A stretch of DNA of 64,000 nucleotides from JAWVFK01 sp033856175 (GCA_033856175.1 JAWVFK010000006.1:1-64000); one strand, 5' to 3'. Shown: positions 8,892 to 17,834, counted from the first letter of the stretch. Notes: generated by a model not told the origin, from the letters alone. Translations and numbers: made by a program.

Positions 8892-11135
8892 ATGCGGATG
8901 AGGGGTTTCATGGCCGGCCTTGCCGAGGGGCTGGCGCGGCACCGCCGCATCGTCGTCGGCGTCTGGGTCGTCGTCCTGCTCGCGGCGATGCCGCTCGCCG
9001 CCAAGCAGACGAGCCACCTCACCGGCGGCGGCTTCGACGTGCCGGGCAGCCAGTCCAAGGCCGTCGAGGACGCTCTCGAGAACGACTTCGCTGCCGCCAA
9101 GCACGGCCGCCTCGCCTTCGTCGTCCAGCTCGAGCGCGGCGCCGGCGACTCGCAGCGCCAGGCGGTGCTCGCGCGCCTTCGGCGGGCCCTCGACGCGGTG
9201 CCCCGGGTCGCACTGACCCCGGCCAGTGCCACCGCCGCGGATCGCCAGCTCGCCGGCCGCGGGATCGCGGTCGTGCCGCTCGAGGCCGAGGGCAGCTCCG
9301 ACACGCTCACCGACAGCGCCGGCAAGCTGCGCGGTGAGCTGGCGCTCGGCGACACGGTCGACGGCAGCCGCGTCTACCTGACCGGCCAGGCGGCGATGTG
9401 GGCCGGCCTGCAGGAGGTGACCAAGAGCGACCTCGCCGCCGCCGAGGGCACCGGCTTCCCGATCGTCGCCCTGATCCTCGTCGCCGTCTTCGGCTCACTC
9501 GCCGCGGCCTCGCTGCCGCTGGCGCTCGGCTTCGCCGCCGTCCTCGTCACCGGCGCCTGCATCTACCTGCTGTCGCTGCAGATGCAGATGTCGGTCTTCG
9601 TCACCAACATGGCCTCGATGGTCGGCATCGGCGTCGCCGTCGACTACTCGCTCTTCATCCTCGCCCGCTTTCGCGAGGAGGTGCGCGCCGGCCACTCCGC
9701 CGCCGAGGCGCGCGTCATCGCGATGGAGACCTCCGGCCTCGCGGTCGCCTTCTCCGGCCTCGCCGTGATCGTCTCCCTCGCCGGTCTCTGGATGGTCCAC
9801 AACCAGGCGCTGCGCTCGATGGCGCTGGGGGCGATGGTCGTCGTCGCCGTGGCGATCCTGACGGCGACGACGCTGCTGCCGGCGCTGATCCGGATGCTCG
9901 GCCACCGCGTCGAGGCCGGCGGCATCGCCTACCGGGTGACGACCGCGTTCCGCAACGCCTATCGCAACCGCCGCCGCCGCCCCGGCGTCACCCGCGGCGA
10001 GGTCTCTGACTTCTGGCAGCGCTGGACCGCGGCCGTCATGCGCCGGCCGGTACTCTCGGTCGCGGCCGTCGCCATCGTCCTGCTGATCCTCGCCTCACCG
10101 GTGCTGTCGATGAAGACCGGCAACGGCGCCCTCAAGCAGTTCCCGGCCAACTTCGACGCCCGCGTCGGCACCGAGCTGGCCGCCAAGGCGACGGGCGGCG
10201 CCACCGACACCGTCAAGTTGTTGGCCCGCTTCGAGCGCGGCGACCTCTCGAGCCCCGCCAACCGCGCCGCCGTCGAGTCGACCGTCGCCCGACTGCGGAC
10301 CGACCCCGAGGTTCGCCGCGTCCAGCCGCCGATCGCCGGTCGCGGCAGCGCCCTGGTCGAGGTGGTGCCGCGCCACCCCTCCGAGAGCGACCAGACGATC
10401 GCCTTCGTCAAGCGCGCCCGCGCCCAGATCCTGCCGGCCTCGGCGCTCGCCGCACAGGCCAGGGTCGACGTCGGCGGCGAGGCGGCCCGCGTCGAGGACG
10501 CCCGCCACCAGATCTCGGGCTCGATGTGGCGGATCGTCGCCTTCATCCTCGCCTTCTCCTTCATCGTCCTGGCGATGATGCTGCGCTCGCTGCTGCTGCC
10601 GCTGAAGGCGATCCTGATGAACCTGCTCTCGATCGGCGCCGCCTACGGCGTCCTCGTCGTCGTCTTCCAGTGGGGCTGGATCGACGGTTTCCTCGGCTTC
10701 CACAGCCTCGGCGCCATCGACACGATCAACCCGCCGCTGATCCTCGCCGTCGTGTTCGGCCTCTCGATGGACTACGAGGTCTTCCTGCTCTCGCGGATCA
10801 AGGAGCGCTACGAGGAGCACGGCGACAACCGCCGCGCCGTCGCCGAGGGCCTCGCCTCGAGCGCGCGGACGATCTCCTCGGCGGCGCTGATCATGGCCTC
10901 GGTCTTCGGCGTGTTCACGCTGACCGGCGTGCCGTCGATCAAGGAGCTTGGCCTCGGCAACGCCGTCGCGATCGTCCTCGACGCGACGCTCGTGCGGCTG
11001 ATCCTCGTGCCGGCGGCGATGCAGCTGATGGGCCGCTGGAACTGGTGGATGCCAGCCTGGCTCGACCGCGTCCTGCCCCAGCTCAGCTTCGAGGGCCGCG
11101 GCGCCGGCGCCCACGAGGCGCGCCAGCCCGCCTGA
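8892..11135 (+). CDS. MMPL/RND family membrane transporter
   Basis: 747 residues with two repeats, each one TM helix, a periplasmic loop, then a bundle of about five TM helices. Each repeat carries the RND proton-relay block (GIGVAVDYSLFILARFREE in the first, FGLSMDYEVFLLSRIKERYEE in the second). Such proteins export lipids, glycolipids or drugs using the proton gradient. ATG at 8892 has Shine-Dalgarno GGGGAGGAG 8 nt upstream; ATG at 8898 with GGAGG is an alternative. It is convergent with the R2lox gene, separated by a strong hairpin. Confidence 0.92.
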   Translation: MRMRGFMAGLAEGLARHRRIVVGVWVVVLLAAMPLAAKQTSHLTGGGFDVPGSQSKAVEDALENDFAAAKHGRLAFVVQLERGAGDSQRQAVLARLRRALDAVPRVALTPASATAADRQLAGRGIAVVPLEAEGSSDTLTDSAGKLRGELALGDTVDGSRVYLTGQAAMWAGLQEVTKSDLAAAEGTGFPIVALILVAVFGSLAAASLPLALGFAAVLVTGACIYLLSLQMQMSVFVTNMASMVGIGVAVDYSLFILARFREEVRAGHSAAEARVIAMETSGLAVAFSGLAVIVSLAGLWMVHNQALRSMALGAMVVVAVAILTATTLLPALIRMLGHRVEAGGIAYRVTTAFRNAYRNRRRRPGVTRGEVSDFWQRWTAAVMRRPVLSVAAVAIVLLILASPVLSMKTGNGALKQFPANFDARVGTELAAKATGGATDTVKLLARFERGDLSSPANRAAVESTVARLRTDPEVRRVQPPIAGRGSALVEVVPRHPSESDQTIAFVKRARAQILPASALAAQARVDVGGEAARVEDARHQISGSMWRIVAFILAFSFIVLAMMLRSLLLPLKAILMNLLSIGAAYGVLVVVFQWGWIDGFLGFHSLGAIDTINPPLILAVVFGLSMDYEVFLLSRIKERYEEHGDNRRAVAEGLASSARTISSAALIMASVFGVFTLTGVPSIKELGLGNAVAIVLDATLVRLILVPAAMQLMGRWNWWMPAWLDRVLPQLSFEGRGAGAHEARQPA

Positions 11136-11137
11136 CC

Positions 11138-11161
11138 GCGCCGGCCGTCCACGGCCGGCGC
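11138..11161. terminator. Bidirectional hairpin between convergent MMPL and R2lox genes
   Basis: A perfect 10-bp GC stem (GCGCCGGCCG / CGGCCGGCGC) with a TCCA loop lies just past both stop codons. There is no U-tract, as is usual in high-GC actinobacteria. Confidence 0.65.
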
Positions 11162-11173
11162 CCGCTCAGTTGC

Positions 11174-12478
11174 TCAGTAGCTCCTGCCGCGCGGCGGGAA
11201 GATCTTCGGCATCTGCATCAGCGTGCGCAGTGAGCCGTGGGGGCGGAGCTTGCGGCGCAGGATCGCCTTGCGGGCGTCGCCGCCGCGGATCGAGTAGTCG
11301 ATGAAGTCGCCCCAGCTCGAGTCGAGGGTGACGTCGGCGCTGGGCGCGCTGCCCGGCTCCGCCTTGGTCGAGCCGTTGTCGATCCGCAGGTGCCAGGGCT
11401 CGGCGTCGCTGAATCGCCACTGGATCGTCAGCGGCGAGCCGTTGACGGCCTCGGTGCGGGCGACGCGCTCGATCGTGTCGAAGAGCAGCCGCTGCGTCTC
11501 CGGCGATGCGTCGGGGCTGCCGTTGGGCTCGCCGAGGACGCCGGCCTTGGTCAGCGCGATCAGCCGTCGCGCCCGCTCCTCGTGCGGCAGGCTGAGGTCC
11601 ATCGGGTAGACGTCGGGCGGCATCTCGTCGATCGGGTAGCCCGTCGCCCGCCATTTGGCCTCGACCGAGCGCATGCCGAAGGCGTAGATGTCCTCGAGCT
11701 CGAAGCCGTACTCGCGGGTGTAGCGCAGGTCCCAGTTCGGCGGCACGAAGACGCCGAGTGACCACTGCATCACCTCGGCAAGCAGCTCGGCCACCGCTGC
11801 CTTGCACTCCTCGGCCTCGGGGCCGGCGAACATCTCCGCCAGCGCCTTGACGCCGAAGCCGATGTGGCGCTGCTCGTCGCGGGCGACGTTGGTCATCCCC
11901 TCGCTGAAGCCGGGCATGCCGCCCTGCTTCATGAAGAAGTCCTCGATGAAGTGCTGGCCCGGCTGCGCCAGCGTCGCCTCGATGACCATGTGGTAGAGGG
12001 CGATCGCCTGGGCGAACTTCGGCAGCGAGCGGTCGTGGATCAACTCGTCGGTCATCCGCTCGAGGCGGCCGAAGACCTGGCGGTAGCACCAGTTGAGCTG
12101 CGGCAGCGTCGAGTCGAGCGTCTCGGCGACCGAGCCGCCGGCGCCGATCACGTCCTGGAAGAAGCGGTGGAAGAAGATCGCGTGGCGAGCCTCGTCGACC
12201 TGCTGGGTGGCGAGGAAGTACTTCTGCTCCTCCTTCGGCGCCGCCTCGATGTAGAGCGAGAGGCCGTCGGTGACGGCGTCCTCGCCGTAGAAGAACATCG
12301 AGTAGGTCCAGAGCGCCGATTCCCGCTGGATGTCGCTCAGCGCCGCCCAGCCGTCGCGGTCGCGCGAGAAGTCGATCTCGGTCGCCTTCCAGTTGCCCTG
12401 CTCCCAGCGCTCGTAGAGGTCGCCGTAGGAGACGGCGTCGGCGGCGAGGGTCGCTGAGGTGGGGGCGGCGTTGCTCAT
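11174..12478 (-). CDS. R2-like ligand-binding oxidase (R2lox) fused to a C-terminal SCP2-like domain
   Basis: 434 residues. Residues 1-~310 form a ferritin-like R2 fold with all six metal ligands: E66, E96, H99, E167, E202 and H205. V69 (E66+3) and Y162 (E167-5) match the Val71/Tyr162 pair that is cross-linked in Mycobacterium tuberculosis R2lox with its Mn/Fe site, which argues against a true ribonucleotide reductase subunit. Residues ~330-434 resemble an SCP2 sterol/lipid-carrier domain (WHLRIDNGSTKAEPG followed by ADVTLDSSWGDFIDYS). A lipid-type substrate held by the carrier domain is inference. A CRP-like site lies upstream at 12551-12566. A paralogue without the SCP2 part is at 55613. 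Confidence 0.85.
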   Translation of the reverse strand: MSNAAPTSATLAADAVSYGDLYERWEQGNWKATEIDFSRDRDGWAALSDIQRESALWTYSMFFYGEDAVTDGLSLYIEAAPKEEQKYFLATQQVDEARHAIFFHRFFQDVIGAGGSVAETLDSTLPQLNWCYRQVFGRLERMTDELIHDRSLPKFAQAIALYHMVIEATLAQPGQHFIEDFFMKQGGMPGFSEGMTNVARDEQRHIGFGVKALAEMFAGPEAEECKAAVAELLAEVMQWSLGVFVPPNWDLRYTREYGFELEDIYAFGMRSVEAKWRATGYPIDEMPPDVYPMDLSLPHEERARRLIALTKAGVLGEPNGSPDASPETQRLLFDTIERVARTEAVNGSPLTIQWRFSDAEPWHLRIDNGSTKAEPGSAPSADVTLDSSWGDFIDYSIRGGDARKAILRRKLRPHGSLRTLMQMPKIFPPRGRSY

Positions 12479-12514
12479 CGAAAGGCTCTCCTCGGTAGGG
12501 GATGACGCTCTCGC

Positions 12515-12520
12515 AGCTTA
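12515..12520 (-). promoter_or_regulatory. Putative -10 box TAAGCT for the R2lox gene
   Basis: Read on the minus strand, TAAGCT lies 37 nt upstream of the ATG at 12478, and GAGGAGAG sits just before that ATG. The CRP-like palindrome at 12551-12566 is centred about 50 bp upstream of the inferred start site. Confidence 0.35.
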
Positions 12521-12550
12521 GTTCAACCCCTGGCTGGCCGACCAGGATTG

Positions 12551-12566
12551 CGTGACGGATCTCACA
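12551..12566 (-). promoter_or_regulatory. CRP-like operator upstream of the first R2lox gene
   Basis: On the minus strand the site reads TGTGA-GATCCG-TCACG, one mismatch from TGTGA-N6-TCACA. It lies in the short gap between the R2lox start (12478) and the 3' end of glyS. Confidence 0.5.
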
Positions 12567-12605
12567 CGGCCAGGCCGATGCTCGCCGGCGTGGAAAAAAG
12601 AAATC

Positions 12606-13988
12606 TCAGCCGAGCTTTGGGCTCGTCCAGGGCGCCGCGAGGCGGCCCACCAGCTCGTCGCCGAGGCCCTCCACCGGTACCCGGGTTTGCTCGAGCGTGT
12701 CGCGGTCGCGCAGCGTCACCGTGCCGTCCTCCATCGTCTGGCCGTCGACGGTGATCCCCCAGGGGGTGCCGATCTCGTCCTGGCGGCGGTAGCGCTTGCC
12801 GATCGAGCCGCCTTCGTCGAACTCCGCCGGCAGCCGCTGGCGCAGCTGCTCGTAGATCTCGCGCGCCCTCTCCGCCATTCCCTCCTTCGAGACCAGCGGC
12901 ATCACCGCGACCTTGACCGGCGCCATCCGCGGATGCAGCCGCAGCACCGTGCGCTTGCGGCCCTCGACCTCTTCCTCGTCATAGGCGTCGACGAGGAAGG
13001 CCAGCGTCGCCCGGTCGGCGCCGGCCGAGGGCTCGATCACGTGCGGGACGTAGGCCTCGCCGCGCTCCTGGTCGAAGTACTCGAGCTTCTCGCCGGAGAA
13101 CTTGGCGTGCTGGCTGAGGTCGAAATCGCCGCGGTTGGCGATGCCCTCGAGCTCGGACCAGCCCATCGGGAACAGGTACTCGATGTCCGAGGTCGCGCTC
13201 GAGTAGTGGGAGAGCTCGTCGCCGCCGTGCTCGCGCAGGCGGACGTGGTCTTCGCGAACACCGAGCCGCGTGTACCAGCCGAGGCGGTCCTCCATCCAGC
13301 GGCGGTGCCATTCGCCGGCGTCGGCGGGGGGGACGAAGTACTCGATCTCCATCTGCTCGAACTCGCGCGTGCGGAAGATGAAGTTGCCCGGCGTGATCTC
13401 GTTGCGGAAGGCCTTGCCGATCTGGGCGATGCCGAACGGCGGCTTCTTGCGGGCGAAGCTGAGGACGTTCTTGAAGTTGACGAAGATGCCCTGAGCGGTC
13501 TCGGGGCGCAGGTAGACCTCGGCGCCCGAGTCCTCGACGGGACCGATGTGGGTCTTGAACATCAGGTTGAACTGGCGCGGCTCGGTGAGGTCGCAGTCGG
13601 AGTGCTCGCCGGGGTGCTTTGAGGGCTTGCGCCCGCAGGCGAGCTCGTCGAGGTGATCGGCGCGGAAGCGCTGGTTGCAGGTGCGGCAGTCGACCATCGG
13701 GTCGGTGAAGCCCTCGAGATGGCCCGAGGCCTCCCAGGTCCGCGGGTGCATCAGGATCGCGGCGTCGAGGCCGACGACGTCGTCGCGCTCCTGGACGACG
13801 GCCCGCCACCACTCGGCCTTGACGTTGTTCTTCAGCAGGACGCCGTAGTGGCCGTAGTCGTAGGTCGAGCCGAGGCCGCCGTAGATCTCCGACGAGGGAA
13901 AGATGAATCCGCGCCGCTTGCAGAGGGCGACGATGGCGTCCATCGTGACGACGTCCTGCGCGGCGGCTTTCTCCTCAGGCGTGCCCAT
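12606..13988 (-). CDS. glyS: Glycyl-tRNA synthetase, single-chain class II type
   Basis: 460 residues, the usual length for the alpha2 (eukaryote/Gram-positive) form. It charges tRNA-Gly with glycine. Visible hallmarks are the N-terminal GLGSTYDYGHYGVLLKNN block, a Cys pair (CRTC) after the first motif, class II motif 2 around FRNEITPGNFIFRTREFEQ, and RPETAQGIF; the C-terminal anticodon-binding domain includes KVAVMPLVSKEGM and GTPWGITVDGQT. The start is ATG 13988, but ATG at 13940 is possible because the first 16 residues are not part of the core fold. It diverges from the FmdB-type gene across only 25 bp. Confidence 0.96.
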   Translation of the reverse strand: MGTPEEKAAAQDVVTMDAIVALCKRRGFIFPSSEIYGGLGSTYDYGHYGVLLKNNVKAEWWRAVVQERDDVVGLDAAILMHPRTWEASGHLEGFTDPMVDCRTCNQRFRADHLDELACGRKPSKHPGEHSDCDLTEPRQFNLMFKTHIGPVEDSGAEVYLRPETAQGIFVNFKNVLSFARKKPPFGIAQIGKAFRNEITPGNFIFRTREFEQMEIEYFVPPADAGEWHRRWMEDRLGWYTRLGVREDHVRLREHGGDELSHYSSATSDIEYLFPMGWSELEGIANRGDFDLSQHAKFSGEKLEYFDQERGEAYVPHVIEPSAGADRATLAFLVDAYDEEEVEGRKRTVLRLHPRMAPVKVAVMPLVSKEGMAERAREIYEQLRQRLPAEFDEGGSIGKRYRRQDEIGTPWGITVDGQTMEDGTVTLRDRDTLEQTRVPVEGLGDELVGRLAAPWTSPKLG

Positions 13989-14000
13989 TCGTGGCTGCGA

Positions 14001-14009
14001 TACTAGATA
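14001..14009 (+). promoter_or_regulatory. Putative -10 region TACTAGATA for a leaderless FmdB-type gene
   Basis: Overlapping TACTAG and TAGATA hexamers end 7 and 4 nt before the ATG at 14014, with no Shine-Dalgarno. The 25-bp divergent gap leaves no room for a leader. Confidence 0.4.
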
Positions 14010-14013
14010 CGTA

Positions 14014-14382
14014 ATGCCGATCTACGAATACCGCTGCTCCAACGGCCACAACTTCGAGGTGATCCAGAGCATGTCCGACGACCCCGTCGAGACCTGCCAG
14101 GAGTGCGAGGCGCCCGTCCAGCGGGTCTTCCACCCGGTCGCCGTCCACTTCAAGGGCTCGGGCTTCTACACCACGGACTACGCGCGCTCGAAGGGCAAGC
14201 CCGGCGAGGGCGGCAAGGGCGAGGGCGGCGGCGACAGCGGCGGCGGAGAGGGTGACTCCGGCGCCAAGAAGAGCGAGGGCGGCTCCGGCGACTCGGGAGC
14301 GACGAAGACCGAGAAGAAGGCGGAGACGAAGTCAGGGAAGAAGGCCGAGTCGAAGGGCTCGGCTAGCGCAGCAGCTTCCTGA
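14014..14382 (+). CDS. FmdB-type putative regulatory zinc-ribbon protein
   Basis: 122 residues. The N-terminal MPIYEYRCSNGHNFEV block with C8 and the later CQEC pair form the CxxC-type zinc ribbon of the FmdB/CxxC_CXXC_SSSS family. The second half is low-complexity Gly/Ser/Lys/Glu and probably disordered. Function in this family is poorly defined (regulatory or nucleic-acid binding is assumed). The frame is open further upstream, but MPIYEY is the family's conserved start. The last 20 bp overlap the 3' end of the convergent LCP gene. Confidence 0.85.
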   Translation: MPIYEYRCSNGHNFEVIQSMSDDPVETCQECEAPVQRVFHPVAVHFKGSGFYTTDYARSKGKPGEGGKGEGGGDSGGGEGDSGAKKSEGGSGDSGATKTEKKAETKSGKKAESKGSASAAAS

Positions 14383-15514
14383 CCTTGCTCGCCCGCTCCT
14401 GCTGGCTGATCAGCAGGCTGCCGCCGGGACCGGAGCCCGATGGCTTCAGCACCAGCGGCTTCTCGTCGCCGCCGAGCGCCGAGGAGAGGACGAGCTGGGG
14501 CATCGTCAGCGCTCCCATGTCGCCGATCATCGTCCGCGGCGCGTCCCAGCCGATGATCGGCCCCTTGATGAAGTTGTAGGGCGCCCGGAAGGGGCTGGTC
14601 AGCCGGCCCTTGATGCCGGCGAGGATGCGCTGCTGGTTCTCGGCCCGGTCGAGGTCGCTGAACGAGGCGTCGCAGGTGTTGTGCCTGGTTCGAGCGAGCG
14701 CCAGCGCCTGGCGGCCGTTCAAGGTGTGCTCGCCGCCGGTCAGCCTCAGCGTCACGCCGCCGTTGCGGCCGCCGCCGCTGATCTCCGAGCAGACCCGCTT
14801 TCGCAGCTTGACCTTGACGCCGCCGAGGGCGTCGATCAGGCTCTGGAAGCCGTCGAAGTCGACGATGACGACATGGTCGATGCGGAGGCTGAGGAACTGC
14901 TCGACGGTGCGGATCTCGAGCGCGGCGCCGCCGAAGGCGTAGCCGGCGTTGATCTTCTGCGCGGCCTGGCCGGGGATCTCGGCGAAGCTGTCGCGCGGGA
15001 TCGAGAGCTTGCGGAAGGTGCCGCCGCCGGCGCGGACGATCATCAGCGTGTCGGCGCGGGTGTTGGCGCAGCGGGCGACGTTGGGACAGGACGGCGAGCC
15101 GATCGTCTGCGCGCCCGCCTCCTTCGAGCCGCGCGGGCGCACGTCGGTGCCGATCACGAGGATGTTCTGCGAGCTGGCGAGCAGGTTGGCGTTGCCGTGC
15201 AGGACCTTGCCGGCGCTGCTCGGCAGCTTGCTCTTCTGGATCTGGGCCGAGACCGCGAAGGCGAGCATGCTGAGCAGGATCCAGGCGCCCGCCGCATAGA
15301 GCAGCCAGCGCCACCAGCGCCGCCGCCGCCGGCGAACGATCCGCGGGCCGTCCTCGCCGCGGTCACCGCGGCTGGGCCGCCGGGGCTTGCCGGGGAGCCG
15401 GGGCCCGCCGGCGCGCTCGAGCTTCGGCGATCCGGGCGCGCGCAGCCGGCTGAGCAGGCCGGGGCGCGAGCGGTAGACCTTGTAGTCGGGGCGATCATCG
15501 CCGGCGGGGGGCAT
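14363..15514 (-). CDS. LCP (LytR-CpsA-Psr) family cell-wall glycopolymer ligase
   Basis: 383 residues: a basic cytoplasmic N-terminus (~90 residues), one TM helix (WWRWLLYAAGAWILLSMLAF), then the extracellular LCP domain. Recognisable motifs are NILVIGTDVRPR, RADTLMIVRA, LSIPRDSFAEIPG, KINAGYAFGG, and the late Arg-rich QALALARTRHN. LCP enzymes transfer glycopolymers from lipid carriers onto peptidoglycan. The gene diverges from the ROK kinase gene and overlaps the FmdB-type gene tail to tail by 20 bp. Confidence 0.92.
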   Translation of the reverse strand: MPPAGDDRPDYKVYRSRPGLLSRLRAPGSPKLERAGGPRLPGKPRRPSRGDRGEDGPRIVRRRRRRWWRWLLYAAGAWILLSMLAFAVSAQIQKSKLPSSAGKVLHGNANLLASSQNILVIGTDVRPRGSKEAGAQTIGSPSCPNVARCANTRADTLMIVRAGGGTFRKLSIPRDSFAEIPGQAAQKINAGYAFGGAALEIRTVEQFLSLRIDHVVIVDFDGFQSLIDALGGVKVKLRKRVCSEISGGGRNGGVTLRLTGGEHTLNGRQALALARTRHNTCDASFSDLDRAENQQRILAGIKGRLTSPFRAPYNFIKGPIIGWDAPRTMIGDMGALTMPQLVLSSALGGDEKPLVLKPSGSGPGGSLLISQQERASKVRKLLR

Positions 15515-15568
15515 GAGCTATCAATACTGCCGCATGCCCTCCCGGCACTTTCGACCCCGCCTGATCCG

Positions 15569-16531
15569 TTGAGCTCCGCCGAGGCGATCGGCGTCGATCT
15601 GGGCGGCACGAAGATGCTGGTCGGGGTCGTCGACAGCGAGCGCAACATTCATCACGAGTCCTCGGAGACCTCGCACGGCCGAAGCCAGGAGGATCTGCTG
15701 GCGGCGCTCGCGGCCGAGCTGCAGGCAGCGCGTGAGGCGCGCCCGGGCGTGCTCGCCGCCGGGCTCGGCGTCCCCTGCACGATCGACCGCGCCCGCGGCG
15801 TCGCGATCCAGGCGGTCAACCTGCCGATCGAGGACGTGCCGCTGCGCGAGCTGATGAGCGAGCGCCTCGGCCTGCCGGTCTTCATCGACAACGACGCCAA
15901 CGTCGCCGCCCTCGCCGAGCACCGCTTCGGCGCTGCTCGCGGTGCCCGCAACGCGGTGATGCTGACGGTCGGCACCGGCGTCGGCGGCGGGCTGATCATC
16001 GACGGCGAGCCCTACCGCGGCTCGACCGGCGCCGGCGCCGAGCTCGGCCACATCGTCATCGACTTCGACGGGCCGAGCTGCCAGGGCAGCTGCCCGTCCC
16101 ATGGCTGTGTCGAGGCGCTGGCGTCGGGCACGGCGCTGGCCAAGGAGGGGCTCGCCGCGGCCGAACGGGAGCCCGGCTCGGCGCTGGGGCGGCTGCTTGC
16201 CGCGGGCGAGCACATCGGCGGCAGGGCGATCACGACCGCCGCGCGCGATGGCGATGCCGTCGCCGTCGAGGTCGTGGCGCTGATCGGCCGGCGGCTCGGC
16301 GTCGCCCTGGCGAGCTTCGCCAACGTCTTCGACCCCGACGTCATCGTCATCGGCGGTGGCGTCACCGCCGGCGCCGGCGAGCTGCTGCTGGAGCCGGCGC
16401 GGGCCGAGCTGCGGGCTCGAGCGCTGCCGCCGATGAATTCGACCAAGGTCCTCGCTGCCGAGCTGGGGCCGAAGGCCGGGATGATCGGCGCCGCGGCGAT
16501 GGCGCTGGCCGAGCTGGGGGCGCCGGTATGA
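15569..16531 (+). CDS. ROK-family sugar kinase, probable glucokinase
   Basis: About 320 residues starting at TTG 15569. Upstream in-frame sequence reaches into the divergent LCP gene, so a longer start is unlikely, and no ATG or GTG precedes the phosphate-binding loop IGVDLGGTKM. Other motifs are the sugar/catalytic block FIDNDANVAALAEH, GTGVGGGLI, GAGAELGHIVID and GGGVTAGAGELLL. The ROK zinc motif is altered (CQGSCPSHGC rather than CxCGxxGCxE). It phosphorylates a hexose, most likely glucose. The rsmI start follows 16 bp later, suggesting co-transcription. Confidence 0.88.
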   Translation: MSSAEAIGVDLGGTKMLVGVVDSERNIHHESSETSHGRSQEDLLAALAAELQAAREARPGVLAAGLGVPCTIDRARGVAIQAVNLPIEDVPLRELMSERLGLPVFIDNDANVAALAEHRFGAARGARNAVMLTVGTGVGGGLIIDGEPYRGSTGAGAELGHIVIDFDGPSCQGSCPSHGCVEALASGTALAKEGLAAAEREPGSALGRLLAAGEHIGGRAITTAARDGDAVAVEVVALIGRRLGVALASFANVFDPDVIVIGGGVTAGAGELLLEPARAELRARALPPMNSTKVLAAELGPKAGMIGAAAMALAELGAPV

Positions 16532-16547
16532 GGGCGAGGACTCGCTG

Positions 16548-17369
16548 ATGGCCGGCAAGCTCATCGTCTGCCCGACGCCGATCGGCAACCTCGAGGATCT
16601 GACGCCGCGGGTGCGCACGGCGCTCGCCGAAGCCGACGTCGTCGCCTGCGAGGACACCCGCCGCACCGGCCGGCTGTTCGAGCGGCTCGAGCTGAAGCCG
16701 CCGCGCCTGATCTCAAACCACGAGCAGAACGAGGCCGAGCGCGCTGTCGAGCTGGCCCAGCGGATCGAGCGCGGCGAGAAGGTGGCGCTGGTCAGCGACG
16801 CCGGCATGCCGGTGATATCGGACCCCGGCTACCGGTTGATTCGCACCTGCATCGAGCGCGACCTCGAGATCGAGGTGCTGCCGGGCCCCTCGTCGATCCC
16901 GGTGGCGCTCGTCGCCTCGGGCCTGCCGAGCCATCGCTGGCGCTTCGAGGGCTTCCTGCCGCGTCGCGCCGGTGAGCTCGAGCGCGTCCTGCGCTCGACC
17001 GAGACCGTCGTCGCCTTCGAGTCGCCGCGGCGGCTGCCCGAGTCGCTGGCGCTACTCGCCTCGCTGGCGCCGGACCGGCCGGCGGCGGTTTGCCGCGAGC
17101 TCTCCAAGCTCCACGAGGAGGTCGCCCGCGGCACGCTCGCCGAGCTGGCGCGGCGATTCCACGGCGAGGTCCTCGGCGAGATCGTCCTCGTCATCGGCCC
17201 GTCGGCCAACGAGCCGAGCGCCGACATGTCCTTCGCCGTCGACGCCCTGCGGCGGCTGGTCCAGTCGGGCGCGCGGCCGCGCGCCGCGGCCGGCGTTATC
17301 GCCGCGCTGACCGGCACCTCGGCCAACGACCTCTACAAGGCGCTGACCGGGCGCGAGCCCCGCCGCTGA
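16548..17369 (+). CDS. rsmI: 16S rRNA (cytidine1402-2'-O)-methyltransferase
   Basis: 273 residues, normal for the family. The N-terminal GKLIVCPTPIGNLEDLTPR, CEDTRRTGRL and LVSDAGMPVISDPG blocks are diagnostic of the RsmI branch of the SAM-dependent tetrapyrrole methylase fold, with LPGPSSIPVALVASGLP following. It 2'-O-methylates C1402 in the ribosomal P site. Gene order ROK-rsmI suggests translational maintenance rather than a pathway link. Confidence 0.96.
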   Translation: MAGKLIVCPTPIGNLEDLTPRVRTALAEADVVACEDTRRTGRLFERLELKPPRLISNHEQNEAERAVELAQRIERGEKVALVSDAGMPVISDPGYRLIRTCIERDLEIEVLPGPSSIPVALVASGLPSHRWRFEGFLPRRAGELERVLRSTETVVAFESPRRLPESLALLASLAPDRPAAVCRELSKLHEEVARGTLAELARRFHGEVLGEIVLVIGPSANEPSADMSFAVDALRRLVQSGARPRAAAGVIAALTGTSANDLYKALTGREPRR

Positions 17370-17378
17370 GCGGTTGGC

Positions 17379-17384
17379 TAGGCT
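17379..17384 (+). promoter_or_regulatory. Putative -10 box TAGGCT before the lipoprotein gene
   Basis: TAGGCT ends 12 nt before ATG 17397 with no Shine-Dalgarno between; a leaderless or very short-leader transcript is likely. Confidence 0.35.
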
Positions 17385-17396
17385 GGCTCGCTCGTC

Positions 17397-17762
17397 ATGG
17401 GGAAGCAGCGAAGGGTTTTCAGCTGGGTGAGCCGATCGATCGCGCTCGCCGCGATGCTGGCCTTGGGCCTGGCGGCCTCCGGCTGCGGCGCCGCCGCGAT
17501 CAAGAACGACGAGGTCATCAAGGCCCTGCGGCTGGTCAAGCCGGGACAGCGGCAGACCTACAGCGTCGGCGGCGACCCCTTCTGCGAGATCCGCCGCGAC
17601 CTGCTCGACGGCAAGGACAAGGTCGACGCCGCCAGGCGCTCAAAGGCCAAGCGCCGGCTGCTGGTCACGAACTCACCCGGAACGGTCGGCGTGATCGGCG
17701 TCTCGCCCTTCGGCGGCGACTGCAAGCGCCGCGTCGTCGCCGGCATGAGCACGATCAAGTAG
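17397..17762 (+). CDS. Small predicted lipoprotein, unknown function
   Basis: 121 residues. A basic N-terminus, a hydrophobic stretch and the lipobox LAASGC (Cys ~30) mark it as a lipoprotein anchored outside the membrane. The mature part is basic, with two further Cys (PFCEI, GDCKR) that could form a disulfide. No family is recognised. It lies between rsmI and metG. Confidence 0.82.
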   Translation: MGKQRRVFSWVSRSIALAAMLALGLAASGCGAAAIKNDEVIKALRLVKPGQRQTYSVGGDPFCEIRRDLLDGKDKVDAARRSKAKRRLLVTNSPGTVGVIGVSPFGGDCKRRVVAGMSTIK

Positions 17763-17819
17763 GGCGCGCGCCGCGCTGGCGGCCACTGACGCGGCTCCGG
17801 CCCTCGCTCGGGCGCCATC

Positions 17820-17825
17820 TATCCT
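17820..17825 (+). promoter_or_regulatory. Putative -10 box TATCCT for leaderless metG
   Basis: TATCCT ends 9 nt before GTG 17835, with no Shine-Dalgarno. Confidence 0.4.
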
Positions 17826-17834
17826 CACCGGCCC

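Noticed and set aside
11174..12478. Ribonucleotide reductase beta subunit (nrdB/nrdF)
   Set aside because: The Val/Tyr pair, the SCP2-like fusion and the absence of any alpha subunit gene fit R2lox instead.
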